NCBI GenBank assembly: GCA_022457155.1
Contig: JAJGOT010001129.1
Coordinates: forward strand, 1-64,000
DNA: 64,000 nt
Source: Cladopsammia gracilis
Lineage: Eukaryota; Cnidaria; Anthozoa; Scleractinia; Dendrophylliidae
Direction: 5' to 3'
This document shows, one piece after another, positions 37,776 through 47,565 of this stretch; within the stretch, counting starts at the first letter, position 1, and every line of letters begins with the position of its first letter. The notes below the pieces were generated by a model, which saw only the letters and a program-made list of their open reading frames with translations, was not told where the DNA came from and made no database searches. Position numbers and translations under genes: made by a program.

Positions 37776-38340
37776 TTTCTTTCCAATGACATTTTTTGAA
37801 GATTGTTTGGATTATTTTTTCTTGTTTCGCCCGGCTGGATGGAGTTTTGAGCAGTTTGAAATCATCTTCATTGGGGCTGAAACCGTTCTTCTTCAACAGG
37901 GCGAAAAGAATTTGATTGCAATTGAGAAACTTGTCTCTGCTGAGAAACTTGTCTCTGCTGAGATGAAGGTCATTATATGCAAGTGAAAAATATTTAAAGT
38001 CGTCAATGAGAAATTTTTCCAGGTGTTCATAATCATTTCCGTCGTGACCTGTTATGTGATTAAAAATTGCATGATCGTTGCCATGGACTTTTTTCCACTT
38101 GGAAGCTTTGACGAAATCCCTGACTTTTTTTCTTGTGATTTCATCACGGGGAATTTGGGAGAGAATTTCTTTTTCATAAAATTCGAGATCTTTGAGTGGA
38201 ATTTGATTTTTCCCCTGATTTTTGCGGATGATATTTTTGAAATGTTCCAGCCTGGGATTTTTGTGAGATTGCCATGTTGTGCGGATTTCTCGAATAATTT
38301 CAGGAGTATCATCTATTTCTTCTTCTTCGGAATCAGACAT
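37765..38340 (-). CDS. VLTF3-like late transcription factor candidate
   Basis: A 191-residue protein starting MSDSEEEE in CGGAAAGAAAATG. After an acidic N-terminus, the body follows the order of poxvirus/NCLDV late factor VLTF3. That order is LEHFKNIIRKNQGKNQIPL, then a charged helical stretch, then RDKFLNCNQILFALLKKNGF, and a C-terminal DDFKLLKT...IIQTIFKKCHW segment. The zinc-binding part of larger homologues is missing. An internal 6-residue repeat (SRDKFLSRDKFL) is present. If correct, it would drive the virion genes that share the TAAAATG start context. The family call is from pattern recognition only. Confidence 0.6.
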   Translation of the reverse strand: MSDSEEEEIDDTPEIIREIRTTWQSHKNPRLEHFKNIIRKNQGKNQIPLKDLEFYEKEILSQIPRDEITRKKVRDFVKASKWKKVHGNDHAIFNHITGHDGNDYEHLEKFLIDDFKYFSLAYNDLHLSRDKFLSRDKFLNCNQILFALLKKNGFSPNEDDFKLLKTPSSRAKQEKIIQTIFKKCHWKENGS

Positions 38341-38489
38341 TTTCTTTCCGGGAGAGAATTTTTATCGTCACCACTGACAGAATTTGGCAGAGATTTTCCA
38401 CCACCGCTGCCGGAATTTGGGAGAGATTTTCCACTGCTAGAATTGGGGGAGATTTTCCACTGCTAGAATTGGGGAGAGAGATTTCATCG

Positions 38490-38898
38490 GTAGTATAAAA
38501 AAGATTATTCACCGCCAACATCATCATTTCTTACGTTTACCCAAACATAAACCCATGACACAAAGCAATAAACTAAAATGTCTGCCAATCGTAACAGCTA
38601 AATAATATCATAGCTTATGCGAAAGACGAGGGTAAATTTGGTTCGATGATTTATGCCAATTCAAATTAAAAAAAATAAATGGCAATTGTCATAATATTTT
38701 CAGCTTATTCGAAACACGGGGTGAATTTGGTTCGTTGATGTTAATTTTACATTACATGTTAATATCCGCAGAAATAATAATTTATTTCTCAAAATGGTTG
38801 TGTGGTTTTTTAGCTTATTTGCTTTGTGTCATGGGTTTATGTTTGGGAAAGCGTAAGAAATGATGATGTTGGCGGTGAATAATCTTTTTTATACTACT
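38490..38898. repeat. Polinton right terminal repeat, 409 bp
   Basis: Begins GTAGTATAAAAAAG and ends TTTTTTATACTACT. It is almost identical to the left unit in the same (direct) orientation, yet still inverted at its outer 88 bp because each unit carries inverted arms. Confidence 0.93.
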
Positions 38899-38904
38899 GG
38901 CGTG
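38899..38904. other. Polinton target-site duplication, right (GGCGTG)
   Basis: Matches 18726-18731. Confidence 0.93.
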
Positions 38905-38992
38905 GACTTCATACAGAAGAACACAGAAATATCTAACAAGGCAAACGATCAAAGGCACTGAAACTCCAATATATGGCAAAGAAACGTAACTT

Positions 38993-39208
38993 TTAAACAG
39001 CCTTGGAGACTAATGGGCAATCCCTAGCAAAATGACCAACTCTTCTACAATTAAAACAGCGTCGGGGAAAGGTTCCCGGCCGGTAGTGCTGTGGCCTGAA
39101 ACGTCCATCGTGACCGGATGGACCTCCAGGATAGGGGCCTGGACGCGGGACGACGGTATTGTCGACCCCCGTAAAAACTAACGGGGAGGCCCAAAAACCG
39201 TCACACAA
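38993..39208 (-). pseudogene. Gag fragment with CCHC zinc knuckle (Ngaro-like element)
   Basis: 71 residues ending RRCFNCRRVGHFARDCPLVS, a canonical Cx2Cx4Hx4C nucleic-acid-binding knuckle preceded by a Pro/Gly-rich linker. It is the Gag end of the retroelement interrupted by the Polinton. The upstream part of the gene is replaced or separated by the minisatellite. Confidence 0.6.
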
Positions 39209-39229
39209 ACAGGAACGAGAAGACTAAAA

Positions 39230-40860
39230 CACAGACGCGATAACTAAAGCTTGTCACACTGACGGGAAAACTGAACTTGTCACACAGACTTGTCACACGA
39301 ACGGGGAACCAAAGTTGACAAGCAGACGCGGGAACTAAATTTGCCACAGACTCAAAAACTAAACTTGTCACACAGACGGAAAACTAAAGTTGTCACACAG
39401 ACGCGAAAACTAAGCTGACACACAGACGGGAAACCCAAACTTGTGACACAGACGGAAGGCTAAACCTGTCACACTGACGCGAAAACTAAATTTGTCACAC
39501 AGACTCGCCACACAGACGGAAAACTAAAGTTGTCACACAGACGCGAAAGCTATATTTGTCACACAGACTCGCCACACAGACGGAAAACTAAAGTTGTCAC
39601 ACAGACGCGAAAGCTAAATTTGTCACACAGACTTGTCACACAGACGAAGAACTAAATTTGTCACACAGACGCAAAACTAAAATATGTCACACAGACTTGT
39701 CACACAGACGGAGAACTTAAGTTGTCACACAGACGCGAAAGCTAAATTTGTCACACAGACGCAAAACTAAAATATGTCACACAGACTTGTCACACAGACG
39801 GAAAACTAAAGTTGTCACACAGACGCGAAAGCTAAATTTGTCACACAGACGCGAAAACTAAATTGGTCACACAGACTTGTCACACAGACGAAGAACTAAA
39901 TTTGTCACACAGAGACGCGAAAATAAAATACGTCACACAGACTTGTCACACAGACGGAGAGCTTAAGTTGACACACAGACGCGAAAACTAAATTTGTCAC
40001 ACAGACGCGAAACTCAAACTTGTCACACAGACGGAAAACTAAATTTGTCATGCAGACGCGAAAACTAAGTTTGCCACACAGACTTGTAACACAGACAGAA
40101 AACTACAGTTGGCACACAGACGCGAAAGCTAAATTTGTCACGCAGACGCGAAAACTAAATTTGTCACACAGACTTGACGTGAAAACTAAATTTGTCACAC
40201 AGACTCGCCACACAGACGGAAAACTAAAGTTGTCACACAGACGCGAAAACTATATTTGTCACACAGACTCGCCACACAGACGGAAAACTAAAGTTGTCAC
40301 ACAGACGCGAAAGCTAAATTTGTCACACAGACGCGAAAACTAAATTGGTCACACAGACTTGTCACACAGACGAAGAACTAAATTTGTCACACAGACGCGA
40401 AAATAAAATACGTCACACAGACTTGTCACACAGACGGAGAGCTTAAGTTGACACACAGACGCGAAAACTAAATTTGTCACACAGACGCGAAACTCAAACT
40501 TGTCACACAGACGGAAAACTAAATTTGTCACACAGACTTGTCACACAGACGGAAAACAAAATTTTGTCACACAGACGCGAAAATTAAATATGTCACACAG
40601 ACTTGCCGCACAGACGGAAAACTTAAGTTGTCACACAGACGGAAAATTAAGTTGTAACAAAGATGCGAAAACTAAATTGGTAGCATAGACGCGAAAACTA
40701 AACTTGCCACACAGACGAGAAACTAAAATTGTACACAGACGCGAAAACCAAATTTGTACACAGACGCCAAAACTAAAGTTGTAACACAGACGCGAAAAAT
40801 AAAATTGTAACACCGACGCGAAAACTGTAAGCTTGTACACAGATGCGAAAACCAAACTAG
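39230..40860. repeat. minisatellite, about 26-bp units (CACACAGACGCGAAAACTAA type)
   Basis: About 1.6 kb of imperfect repeats mixing CACACAGACGCGAAAACTAA plus ATTTGT with shorter CACACAGACTTGT units. It lies within the Ngaro-like element between Gag pieces. Short frames through it are repeat artefacts. Confidence 0.9.
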
Positions 40861-40923
40861 TAGTACAAAAGCGAGAACTAACCTAATACAGAAGCGAGAA
40901 CCAAGCTAAAAGACCAACAACGC

Positions 40924-41241
40924 CTAGCCCGAAAAACGGGCGAAGGGGACGGATACAAGGAGAACTGACTGAACACTAACCACCTGAGCCGCAGGTTGGG
41001 GCACAGGAACCTCGTTGTCGTTAGCGTTCTGTGCGTTGTTATCACCGGCAGCGTTGGCTGGAGCTGGAGGCACGACAGCTGGAGGCTCGACGGCCGCTGC
41101 AGGGACTTGGTCCGGCGTGGAGAACGAAGAACGAAGAACGAAGAAAACCTTCGAAGATGGCGCAGCGATGACCGGGCGAGAGAAAAAACGCCAAGCTAAC
41201 GACTGGCGAACGTTTAACGAAAGGGGAATTAAACAGGCCAA
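40924..41241 (-). pseudogene. N-terminal Gag frame of the Ngaro-like element
   Basis: A minus-strand frame starting inside repeat A1 (MACLIPLSLNVRQSLAWR), followed by a Pro/Ala-rich, low-complexity stretch. The same start is copied in A2 at 17567-17848 because the repeat contains it. The frame ends near the minisatellite. Confidence 0.45.
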
Positions 41242-41372
41242 AACAGGCCTATTAAAACAAAACCTGTGTGAAACAGAACACCCGGGGGACTACGAGCGCG
41301 CGGGAATTTTTATCCTTGAATTCCGAAGAGATTTGGGGCGTTTGTACGAGATGGCCCCAGTGAGAATAGTAA
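41189..41372 (-). repeat. split direct repeat A1 of the Ngaro-like element
   Basis: 184-bp partner of 17796-17979. It forms the 5' end of the element on the minus strand, and host intron sequence resumes at 41373. Confidence 0.85.
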
Positions 41373-41932
41373 CATTATACAGCCAAAATACTCAGCGCGT
41401 TTCGCTTACTATTCGAAAGACTCCTTATCAGCTTCCTGAAGGTAGTATACGTAACAGCTGCAACTGCTGTGACCCACTTAATACGGACACCCCACTACTT
41501 ACAGTTTTCTTGGTCCCGGCCGAAAGCCCGTACATTTTCTCAATACGGACATCCGTTAATATGGACGACTAGTTTCGGAATCTGTAATTAGAACTCTTCT
41601 TCGGCTACAAAAGAAATATTATGTACAGTAAAAAAACTCAGCGCATTACGCTTATTATTTGAGAATAATTCTTTGTCTATAATTGGTTATTTCTCACAAG
41701 GAAATTGTATAGATATGTATAGAAGCAACATCGCTTCTATTTAGACTAGTTTCATTAGTTATGCATACCGTTCTTAAAACTAAAACAAAAGCTAAAACAA
41801 TAGAAAACCAAATGCAAAACAATAGCGCGCACGCCCGGAGCAAATGTCTCGTCTGAGGGATCAATATCTGGCATTAATTGCGCCCATCACTGTGAGGATC
41901 ATTTCATCATCTCCTTGATCATTTTCTGATAG
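41373..41932 (+). other. LRR intron with exon remnants
   Basis: Host intron. A CGGAATCTGTAATTAG end near 41576 and a TTATTTCTCACAAG acceptor-like stretch near 41686 look like decayed LRR exon edges. Part near 41480-41570 resembles an old DNA-transposon remnant. Confidence 0.4.
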
Positions 41933-42004
41933 GAGCCTGTCCAATAACCAGTTACAGGAATTGCCACTTGGAGTTTTTAGCAGCAACACTCAGCTGAGCT
42001 TGCT
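41933..42004 (+). CDS. LRR exon, 72 bp
   Basis: Reads SLSNNQLQELPLGVF followed by SSNTQLSL; acceptor GATAG, donor GTAAGT, phase 2. It is isolated between two large insertion clusters. Confidence 0.85.
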
Positions 42005-42234
42005 GTAAGTAAAATTCTTCTTTAACTACAAAATTATCCAAAATACATTCAGCTTCAAAAGAATCATAAATAACTCAAGTCCCGTAGGTTTGTTTTGCAA
42101 ACCGAAATATCGGGCAAATATATTCAACTGTTTTTTTTTTTTAATTTTACTTCTGTCTCTATCTTTTCTTCTTGCCGTAATGATCAGTTTGCCGTTTATA
42201 CCTTTACCATCCATGTCCAATACTGTCGACTTGA

Positions 42235-42475
42235 AACGACCCGAAAAAATCAAAGTACGATCCGTACGGATCGACAAGATGAGACGACCCGTAAAGTGTA
42301 GTTGTCGACCCGAAAATTGCATCTCATTGAAGACGCATCCCAGATGAGAGACCCTGGGAACGAGGTTAACAGGCCCTCGTGAAGGTTGTCGACTCGTACG
42401 AGTCGTACGGATCGAAAAAATTATTGTCAACCCGAAAGACTTGTCGATCCAAAAAATGCATCTCATTAAGAAGAG
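42235..42475 (-). repeat. CGTACGA-rich repeat, inverted relative to 50990-51390
   Basis: Two units of a roughly 139-bp repeat containing GTCGACTCGTACGAGTCGTA and ending AAAATGCATCTCATT. The reverse complement of this family forms three tandem units at 50990-51390. Confidence 0.6.
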
Positions 42476-42539
42476 AAGTGAGTTACGCGAAAGGTTAATC
42501 GCCGAATACATGTAGTATTACTCGTTTAAAAGTGTGTTG

Positions 42540-43800
42540 CGTAAAAGGTGGCTAGATCACGGCAGATATATTACTCGTTATAAAAGTCTGTTGCGTGAAA
42601 GACTTATGAAGTACATGGATATTTCTCGTTCTAAACGCGAGTTACTCGAAAGGTTAATGGAGTACATGCATATTCCACGTTCTAAAAGCGTGTTGCGCGA
42701 AAGGTCAATGGAGAACATGTATATTCCTCGTTCTAAACGCGAGTTACTCGAACGGTTAATGGCATACATTTATATTCCTCGTTCTAAAAGGGTGTTGCGC
42801 GAAAGGTCAATGGAGTGCATATATATTCCTTGTTCTAAAAGCGAGTTTACTCGAAAGCTAAGACTAATAAAGTACATGGATATTCCTCGTTCTAAAAGCG
42901 AGTTAGTCAAACGGTCAATGGAGTGCATGTATATTCCTCGTTCTAAACACGAGTTACTCGAACGGTTAATGGCATACATTTATCCCGGGACATTTATATT
43001 CCTCGTTCTAAAAGCGTGTTGCGCGAAAGGTCAATGGATTACATGTATATTCCTCGTTCTAAAAGCGTGTTGCGCGAAAGGTCAATGGAGAACATGTATA
43101 TTCCTCGTTCTAAAAGCGAGTTACTCGAACGGTCAATGGAGAACATGTATATTCCTCGTTCTAAAAGCGAGTTACTCGAACGGTCAATGGAGAACATGTA
43201 TATTCCTCGTTCTAAAAGCGAGTTACTCGAACGGTCAATGGAGAACATGTATATTCCTCGTTCTAAAAGCGAGTTACTCGAACGGTCAATGGAGAACATG
43301 TATATTCCTCGTTCTAAAAGCGAGTTACTCGAACGGTTAATGAAGTACATGTATATTCCTCGTTCTAAAAGCGTGTTGCGCGAAAGGTCAATGGAGTGCA
43401 TGTATATTCCTCGTTCTAAAAGCGAGTTTACTCGAAAGCTAATACTAATAAAGTTCATGGATATTCCTTGTTCTAAAAGCGAGTTACTTGAACGGTCCGA
43501 ATGGAGTAAATGTGTATTCCTCGTTCTAAAAGTGTGTTGAGCGAACGGTCAAAGGATTACATGGATATTCCTCGTTCTAAACGCGAGTTACACAAAAGGT
43601 TAATGGAGTAGATGTATATTCCTCGTTCTAAAAGTGTGTTGAGCAAAAGGTCAATGGAGTGCGTATATTCCTTGTTCTAAAAGCGAGTTAACCAAAAGGT
43701 TAATGGATAGTACATGTATATTCCTCGTTCTAAAAGCTAGTTACACGAAAGGTTAATGGAGTACATCATGATGTATATTCCTCGTTCTAAAAGCGAGCAA
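42540..43800 (+). repeat. 51-bp minisatellite, open on both strands
   Basis: About 24 units of a 51-bp repeat built on TATTCCTCGTTCTAAAAGCG. The period is a multiple of three, so long frames exist on both strands. Plus: units of RSMENMYIPRSKSELLE. Minus: units of RGIYMFSIDRSSNSLLE. A core of five almost identical units lies at 43080-43335; outer units are variable. No start context or splice signals, so coding is doubtful. Confidence 0.9.
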
Positions 43801-43875
43801 GAACTCTTAAGCTTAAGCCACTGTTCGTATTCACTTGATGCAAATTCTTATGCTTCCCTTATGCTAATGTCGCTA

Positions 43876-44441
43876 TATACAGCTATTTCAATTAACGTTG
43901 TCGGATGAAAGGGTCTTTCTGCATGTACCGATATCCATGAACCACTCATTGTCTTCTATTGTTTGTGAGGTATTGCATTTTTGGTCTTGTTTTGCATTTG
44001 TATTATTGTCGTTCTTTGTTCCTTTTGTTTTACGTAATATGTGACCGGTACATGCAGAATCTACCGGATGAAAGCTTAAAGCTACAAGCCAAGATAGTTG
44101 GGAGCGGCGCAAAATTAAGAAAGTAACGTTTTTCGAGTGAAGTGCGGGATTGCGGAAAATTTGTTCTATTCTTTTCAATTCTTTTTAGAACGAGGCATTG
44201 AGACAATGAGCTCTATTCTTATTCAATGAGATGCAAATTAGTATATTCCAATTTTCTGCAATCCCGCACCATGGAGCGTTTTTCCCGCTCGTCGCATCGC
44301 TCATTCGCGACGTTCAACGTCAACAGTGTTTTCGTTTCGCCGCTCCCAACTATCTGCATGCCTGGAACAGGTGCTCGGTTTATTCGTTCGGTCTTGAGCT
44401 ACGAGCTTTCACCCGACAACGTTAATTGAAATAGCTGTATA
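43876..44441. mobile_element. foldback MITE, 566 bp
   Basis: Outer arms TATACAGCTATTTCAATTAA are inverted at both ends. Further inner inverted pairs (GATAGTTGGGAGCGGCG with its complement; GCGGGATTGCGG with its near complement) make most of it a long hairpin. It has no transposase. Confidence 0.7.
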
Positions 44442-44669
44442 GTGAAAACCAGGCTTTAAATGACGTACCATGCACAAAAGGCAGTGTGTCATGCCAAACT
44501 TAAAATATAACATCCGACGATGGATTAATTGTCATGCGTACTTGTCTCTTTTTATGTTTTAACGCAATAAAACTGTTTTCTTCTCTCTGGGGATTTTTAA
44601 ATTTGAACATTAACTGTATATATAAACCGCAAGCATTAAAAAATATAGCTTTCAAATTGTGTATTACTA

Positions 44670-44840
44670 TAGAGTGTTTTCACTCACGTGGTCTGCAGCT
44701 ATACTAATTTATTTGAACAAAGCAAAGTGTTTGCATTAGAAAAGAGTTCAATCCCCACAGGATTAGCTTGGGACACTAATATGGCCGCCGTTTTATTGTT
44801 TTGGGACACCAACATGGCCGCCGTGACGTCATGTGAAAAG
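44670..44840. mobile_element. remnant of the GAGTGTTTTCAC MITE family
   Basis: Begins AGAGTGTTTTCACTCACGTG and ends TGACGTCATGTGAAAAG, like the element at 1196-1754. Two ACACTAATATGGCCGCC-type repeats lie inside. Confidence 0.5.
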
Positions 44841-44841
44841 A

Positions 44842-45564
44842 CTATTACCATATTCAGTACGGCAGGTACAAAAGTCGGACCGGATCACTCGGACCGGATT
44901 GGACTGGATCAACTCAGATCAATCAGTCCAGGTCGGATCAACTCGGATCGACTCGAACTAGGCTAAAATTAATTAAAAACAATCAACTCAGACTAAAGAC
45001 TGAAGACTATACTTAGTATCTAAGAAGATACTAGAAGCCTTTAAGCTCCATCAATATTTTTTAAAACACCAAGCATTCTATATTTCTTTAAATCACACTT
45101 GCCAAACAAGCAATTTTTCGTATGCTAAATGAAAAAAGTATAAGCTCGGGCCTACAAAGAAGTGCTCTTTAGTATACTGAAAAACGTTCTTCCAGCCCAG
45201 GAAGGCCACTGGAACAGGCACCAAAAAGCGTCCCAATTAATTAAACTGAAAAGCTCCTTTCTTTTCTCTACGACTTCATCGCGGCTTCAAGTTACCCCAT
45301 GCAGTTCGTGTACCACTCTAAAATAGACATGTTACTGCGAAAACGTCTTGATCTCAATGAACAGGTGTTCGGTTCACGGTCTTGCTTCGCTTGGGTTTTT
45401 ACGTTCCCTTGAGGGATCCACAACAACAACAGTTCCTGCTATGGCTTTTCTTCCTTTGTTAACCAGTTCAACCTGATGGCATTCGCAACAATGGATTGAA
45501 TGTTCGCACATTTCTAACACCTATGATTCATTTTTAATCTTGATCTGTTATAAATTTTCGATTT
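44842..45564 (+). other. intergenic/intron sequence
   Basis: GGATC-rich short repeats at 44875-44960, then unique sequence. No supported gene. Confidence 0.5.
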
Positions 45565-45676
45565 CATTCTACCTCGCCAAGCTCGTACGAAGGAAAATTA
45601 TTTTCCTTCTACAGAACGCTGAAGCATAAACACACGCTACAACAATGTAAAGGCAGGCAGTGTGCGAACATTTGCC
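45565..45676 (-). repeat. split direct repeat B2 (PAT-like)
   Basis: 112 bp, beginning CATTCTACCTCGCCAAGCTC on the plus strand; matches 49131-49242. Confidence 0.85.
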
Positions 45677-45869
45677 CGACGGTATTTTAATAACAATCTC
45701 AAAGGAAAATTTTACAATCATAGAATAGACAAAAGGAAAAGGCACAACAATGTAAAGGCAGAGCAGTGTGCGAACACTTGCCTGAGAAAAGGAGACACAC
45801 TATCGATTACGTATTAAAGCCTATCACAATATAGAAAAAACGCAAAGCGAAATAAAGAAAAACTCAAGC

Positions 45870-46883
45870 CTAACAAGAGGTAACATGTTTAGTCAACAGT
45901 AATCTGCTTTCGATAGAATCTTTAACATACATGTTTTTCGCCTCAACGGATTTCCAGCGACCGTGGAGCATAAGTAACCTATCTGAGCAATCCGATCTAG
46001 AAAGCTTATTCGCAATAAAGGTCGCCCCGCCAGACCTAAGACTATGAGTGCTATAACCTTTGGAATCCGCGCCTATAGCTGACAAAGCCTCCTTAAGCAA
46101 TTCCCTAGCCCTCGTATAACTTAACCTATTCGAACATACTACGTAACCATTAAGTTTCTTAGAGAATATTACTGCGCTAAAGATGTAAGCTGTGGTATTA
46201 CTAACAAAACCAGAGGAGGCAAGAAAACGACAAAAAAGGGCATGAGGACAATCAACACCCCTGGTCTTGGAAATAAAAACCTTGTTGCCCTCCCGGTATT
46301 GATCGGTTTTGCTAGACTTCACAAAAATCTCCAAGTAGTCGTCCTGAACAGAAACGTCCGAAAAGCGCAAATCTAATAATTCATTAATCCTAAAGAGACC
46401 ATAGAAACCTAAAACAAACAGTAAAGCTGAACGTAAATCCTTGAGACTACTATCCCTCTGAGCAAATGCGGAACATATGGAACAAATCATATCAGGCGTA
46501 ACAGGCTCTTTCTTACAAACAGGCCTCCTAAATAAGCGCTTACTAGACTCTACAATATTGCGTGAAATAGCGGTGTCAACTGGGTTACCCTGAGAAGGAT
46601 GCGGAATAATATCATGTACCCAATTCAAGGCGGAAAAAACCGAGGAGAGAACCGCATAAGAACTTTTAGTGTCGTGAAGAAACGAAAAATATTCTAATAG
46701 TAACAAACTATCGCATGGAAGGATAAGAGCAATACCCTTTGACTCTAAATAGGCACGAAAACCCCTATAATGAAAAACATAACTCTTCACGGTGGCGCTA
46801 GCCCTTGACGATAACAACTGTCGTACAATCCTTTCTCTCTGCGTCCGGCGGACCTTGCCCCAGGACGAAGCCTTCAACAAATC
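45870..46883 (-). CDS. tyrosine recombinase of the PAT-like element
   Basis: About 337 residues from DLLKASSWGK to the stop. The start is set at a strong 3' splice site (pyrimidine tract then CCCAG at 46884). The phage-integrase fold is visible: an N-terminal SAM-like part (SATVKSYVFHYRGFRAYLES), catalytic Arg in GLFRINELLDLR, THSLRSGGAT (the H-x-x-R box), LHGRWKS, and the nucleophile Tyr in NMYVKDS. All catalytic positions are intact. It would integrate circular cDNA without target duplication. The frame continues upstream to 47093, but that part is hydrophobic intron-like sequence. Confidence 0.82.
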   Translation of the reverse strand, partial: DLLKASSWGKVRRTQRERIVRQLLSSRASATVKSYVFHYRGFRAYLESKGIALILPCDSLLLLEYFSFLHDTKSSYAVLSSVFSALNWVHDIIPHPSQGNPVDTAISRNIVESSKRLFRRPVCKKEPVTPDMICSICSAFAQRDSSLKDLRSALLFVLGFYGLFRINELLDLRFSDVSVQDDYLEIFVKSSKTDQYREGNKVFISKTRGVDCPHALFCRFLASSGFVSNTTAYIFSAVIFSKKLNGYVVCSNRLSYTRARELLKEALSAIGADSKGYSTHSLRSGGATFIANKLSRSDCSDRLLMLHGRWKSVEAKNMYVKDSIESRLLLTKHVTSC

Positions 46884-47178
46884 CTGGGAAAGAAAAAAGA
46901 CGAAAAAAGACAAACATAGTAAAAAGGAAAAGAAAACAAAAAATATCAATATCTGCAAACAGAAGCATGCACACACAAACAAATGGAAAAAAAAAACAAC
47001 CTCTACGCAAGGTTGGACATATAGAGAGAAAATCCAATAACATTGGCCTAAAACCGGCCGAGAAAAAACTGTCAACCGACGTGATAAAGCCACCCGGCTA
47101 AAAAACAGGGGCCAACATGGGCGAAAAAACTACAGAGCCATCCGGCAACAAACAAACAAGGCCATCCGGCAAAAATAA
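46884..47178 (-). other. probable intron of the PAT-like element
   Basis: Pyrimidine-rich on the minus strand up to the CCCAG acceptor. The frames inside are low-complexity Phe/Leu runs. Confidence 0.4.
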
Positions 47179-47565
47179 TTAAAAAACAAGCCGAACAGCA
47201 ACAACGTGGCCATTCCATGACGGGGAGCCCAAAAGGGAATTGGTGTTACGCCCCTGCCGTAGGGCCGAGGTGCCTTTGAAAAACTGGTAACCAACCACAA
47301 AACCCCAAAACTCCCTAACCAAAAGGGGCCAAAAAGGGGAAGAAGGCCAATATGGCAAGACTAATGTACCCTGAGCCTTGGAGAGGAACATAAACCTAAG
47401 CACCTTAGAAAGGAGAACGACTGGGGGTACCACCCAACAGTTTTCATTCTGCCATGCCTGAAAAAATGCATCCACCCCGGAGGAGCCAGGATTCCAAAAC
47501 CTAGAATAAAATCTAGGAACCTTGTTGTTGTAAAAAGTGGCAAAACAGTCTATGGTGTGGGGCCC
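47179..47565 (-). pseudogene. post-RNase H domain of the Pol gene
   Basis: In-frame continuation after a TGA at 47566-47568. It contains VDAFFQAWQNENCWVVPP and YWPSSPFWPLL, the conserved segment between RNase H and recombinase in this retrotransposon group. The TGA probably replaces a Trp codon. Confidence 0.6.

Larger units (their letters stand above)
18732..38898. mobile_element. complete Polinton/Maverick (adintovirus-like), 20,167 bp
   Basis: It has AG...CT termini, long terminal repeats, a 6-bp target duplication and a full gene set. That set is protein-primed family B polymerase, retroviral-type integrase with chromodomain, adenovirus-type protease, A32-type ATPase, and double and single jelly-roll capsid proteins. 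The reading frames are long and undamaged apart from one poly-A frame problem at 26918-26926. The right and left halves are organised as plus-strand replication genes, a minus-strand block (27.5-30.5 kb), a plus-strand virion block (30.6-37.4 kb) and two minus-strand regulatory genes at the right end. Families with this gene set are thought to be endogenous virus-like elements that can form virions; that this copy is active is inference. Confidence 0.96.
17660..41372 (-). mobile_element. Ngaro-like tyrosine-recombinase retroelement remnant (interrupted by a Polinton)
   Basis: Read on the minus strand, the order is A1 (41372-41189), internal region, B1 (18049-17983), A2 (17979-17796), B2 (17726-17660). 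The A copies are 184 bp each and the B copies 67 bp each. A1-internal-B1A2B2 split direct repeats are the established signature of Ngaro-type elements, which integrate without target duplication; none is visible here. Without the Polinton the element is about 3.5 kb. It encodes only Gag-like pieces (CCHC knuckle at 38993-39208) and no reverse transcriptase or recombinase, so it is non-autonomous. Confidence 0.7.

Noticed and set aside
38490..38898. LTRs of a retrotransposon (409-bp direct repeats 19.8 kb apart)
   Set aside because: The enclosed genes are those of a Polinton. The termini are AG...CT with inverted arms, and the duplication is 6 bp.
39230..40860. CRISPR array (regular repeats with CACACAGACG units)
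   Set aside because: Units are imperfect, without unique spacers, in a eukaryotic retroelement; it is a minisatellite.
42534..43540. 268- and 174-residue repeat proteins
   Set aside because: Products of a 51-bp minisatellite, open on both strands and without splice or start signals. Kept as a repeat, not a gene.
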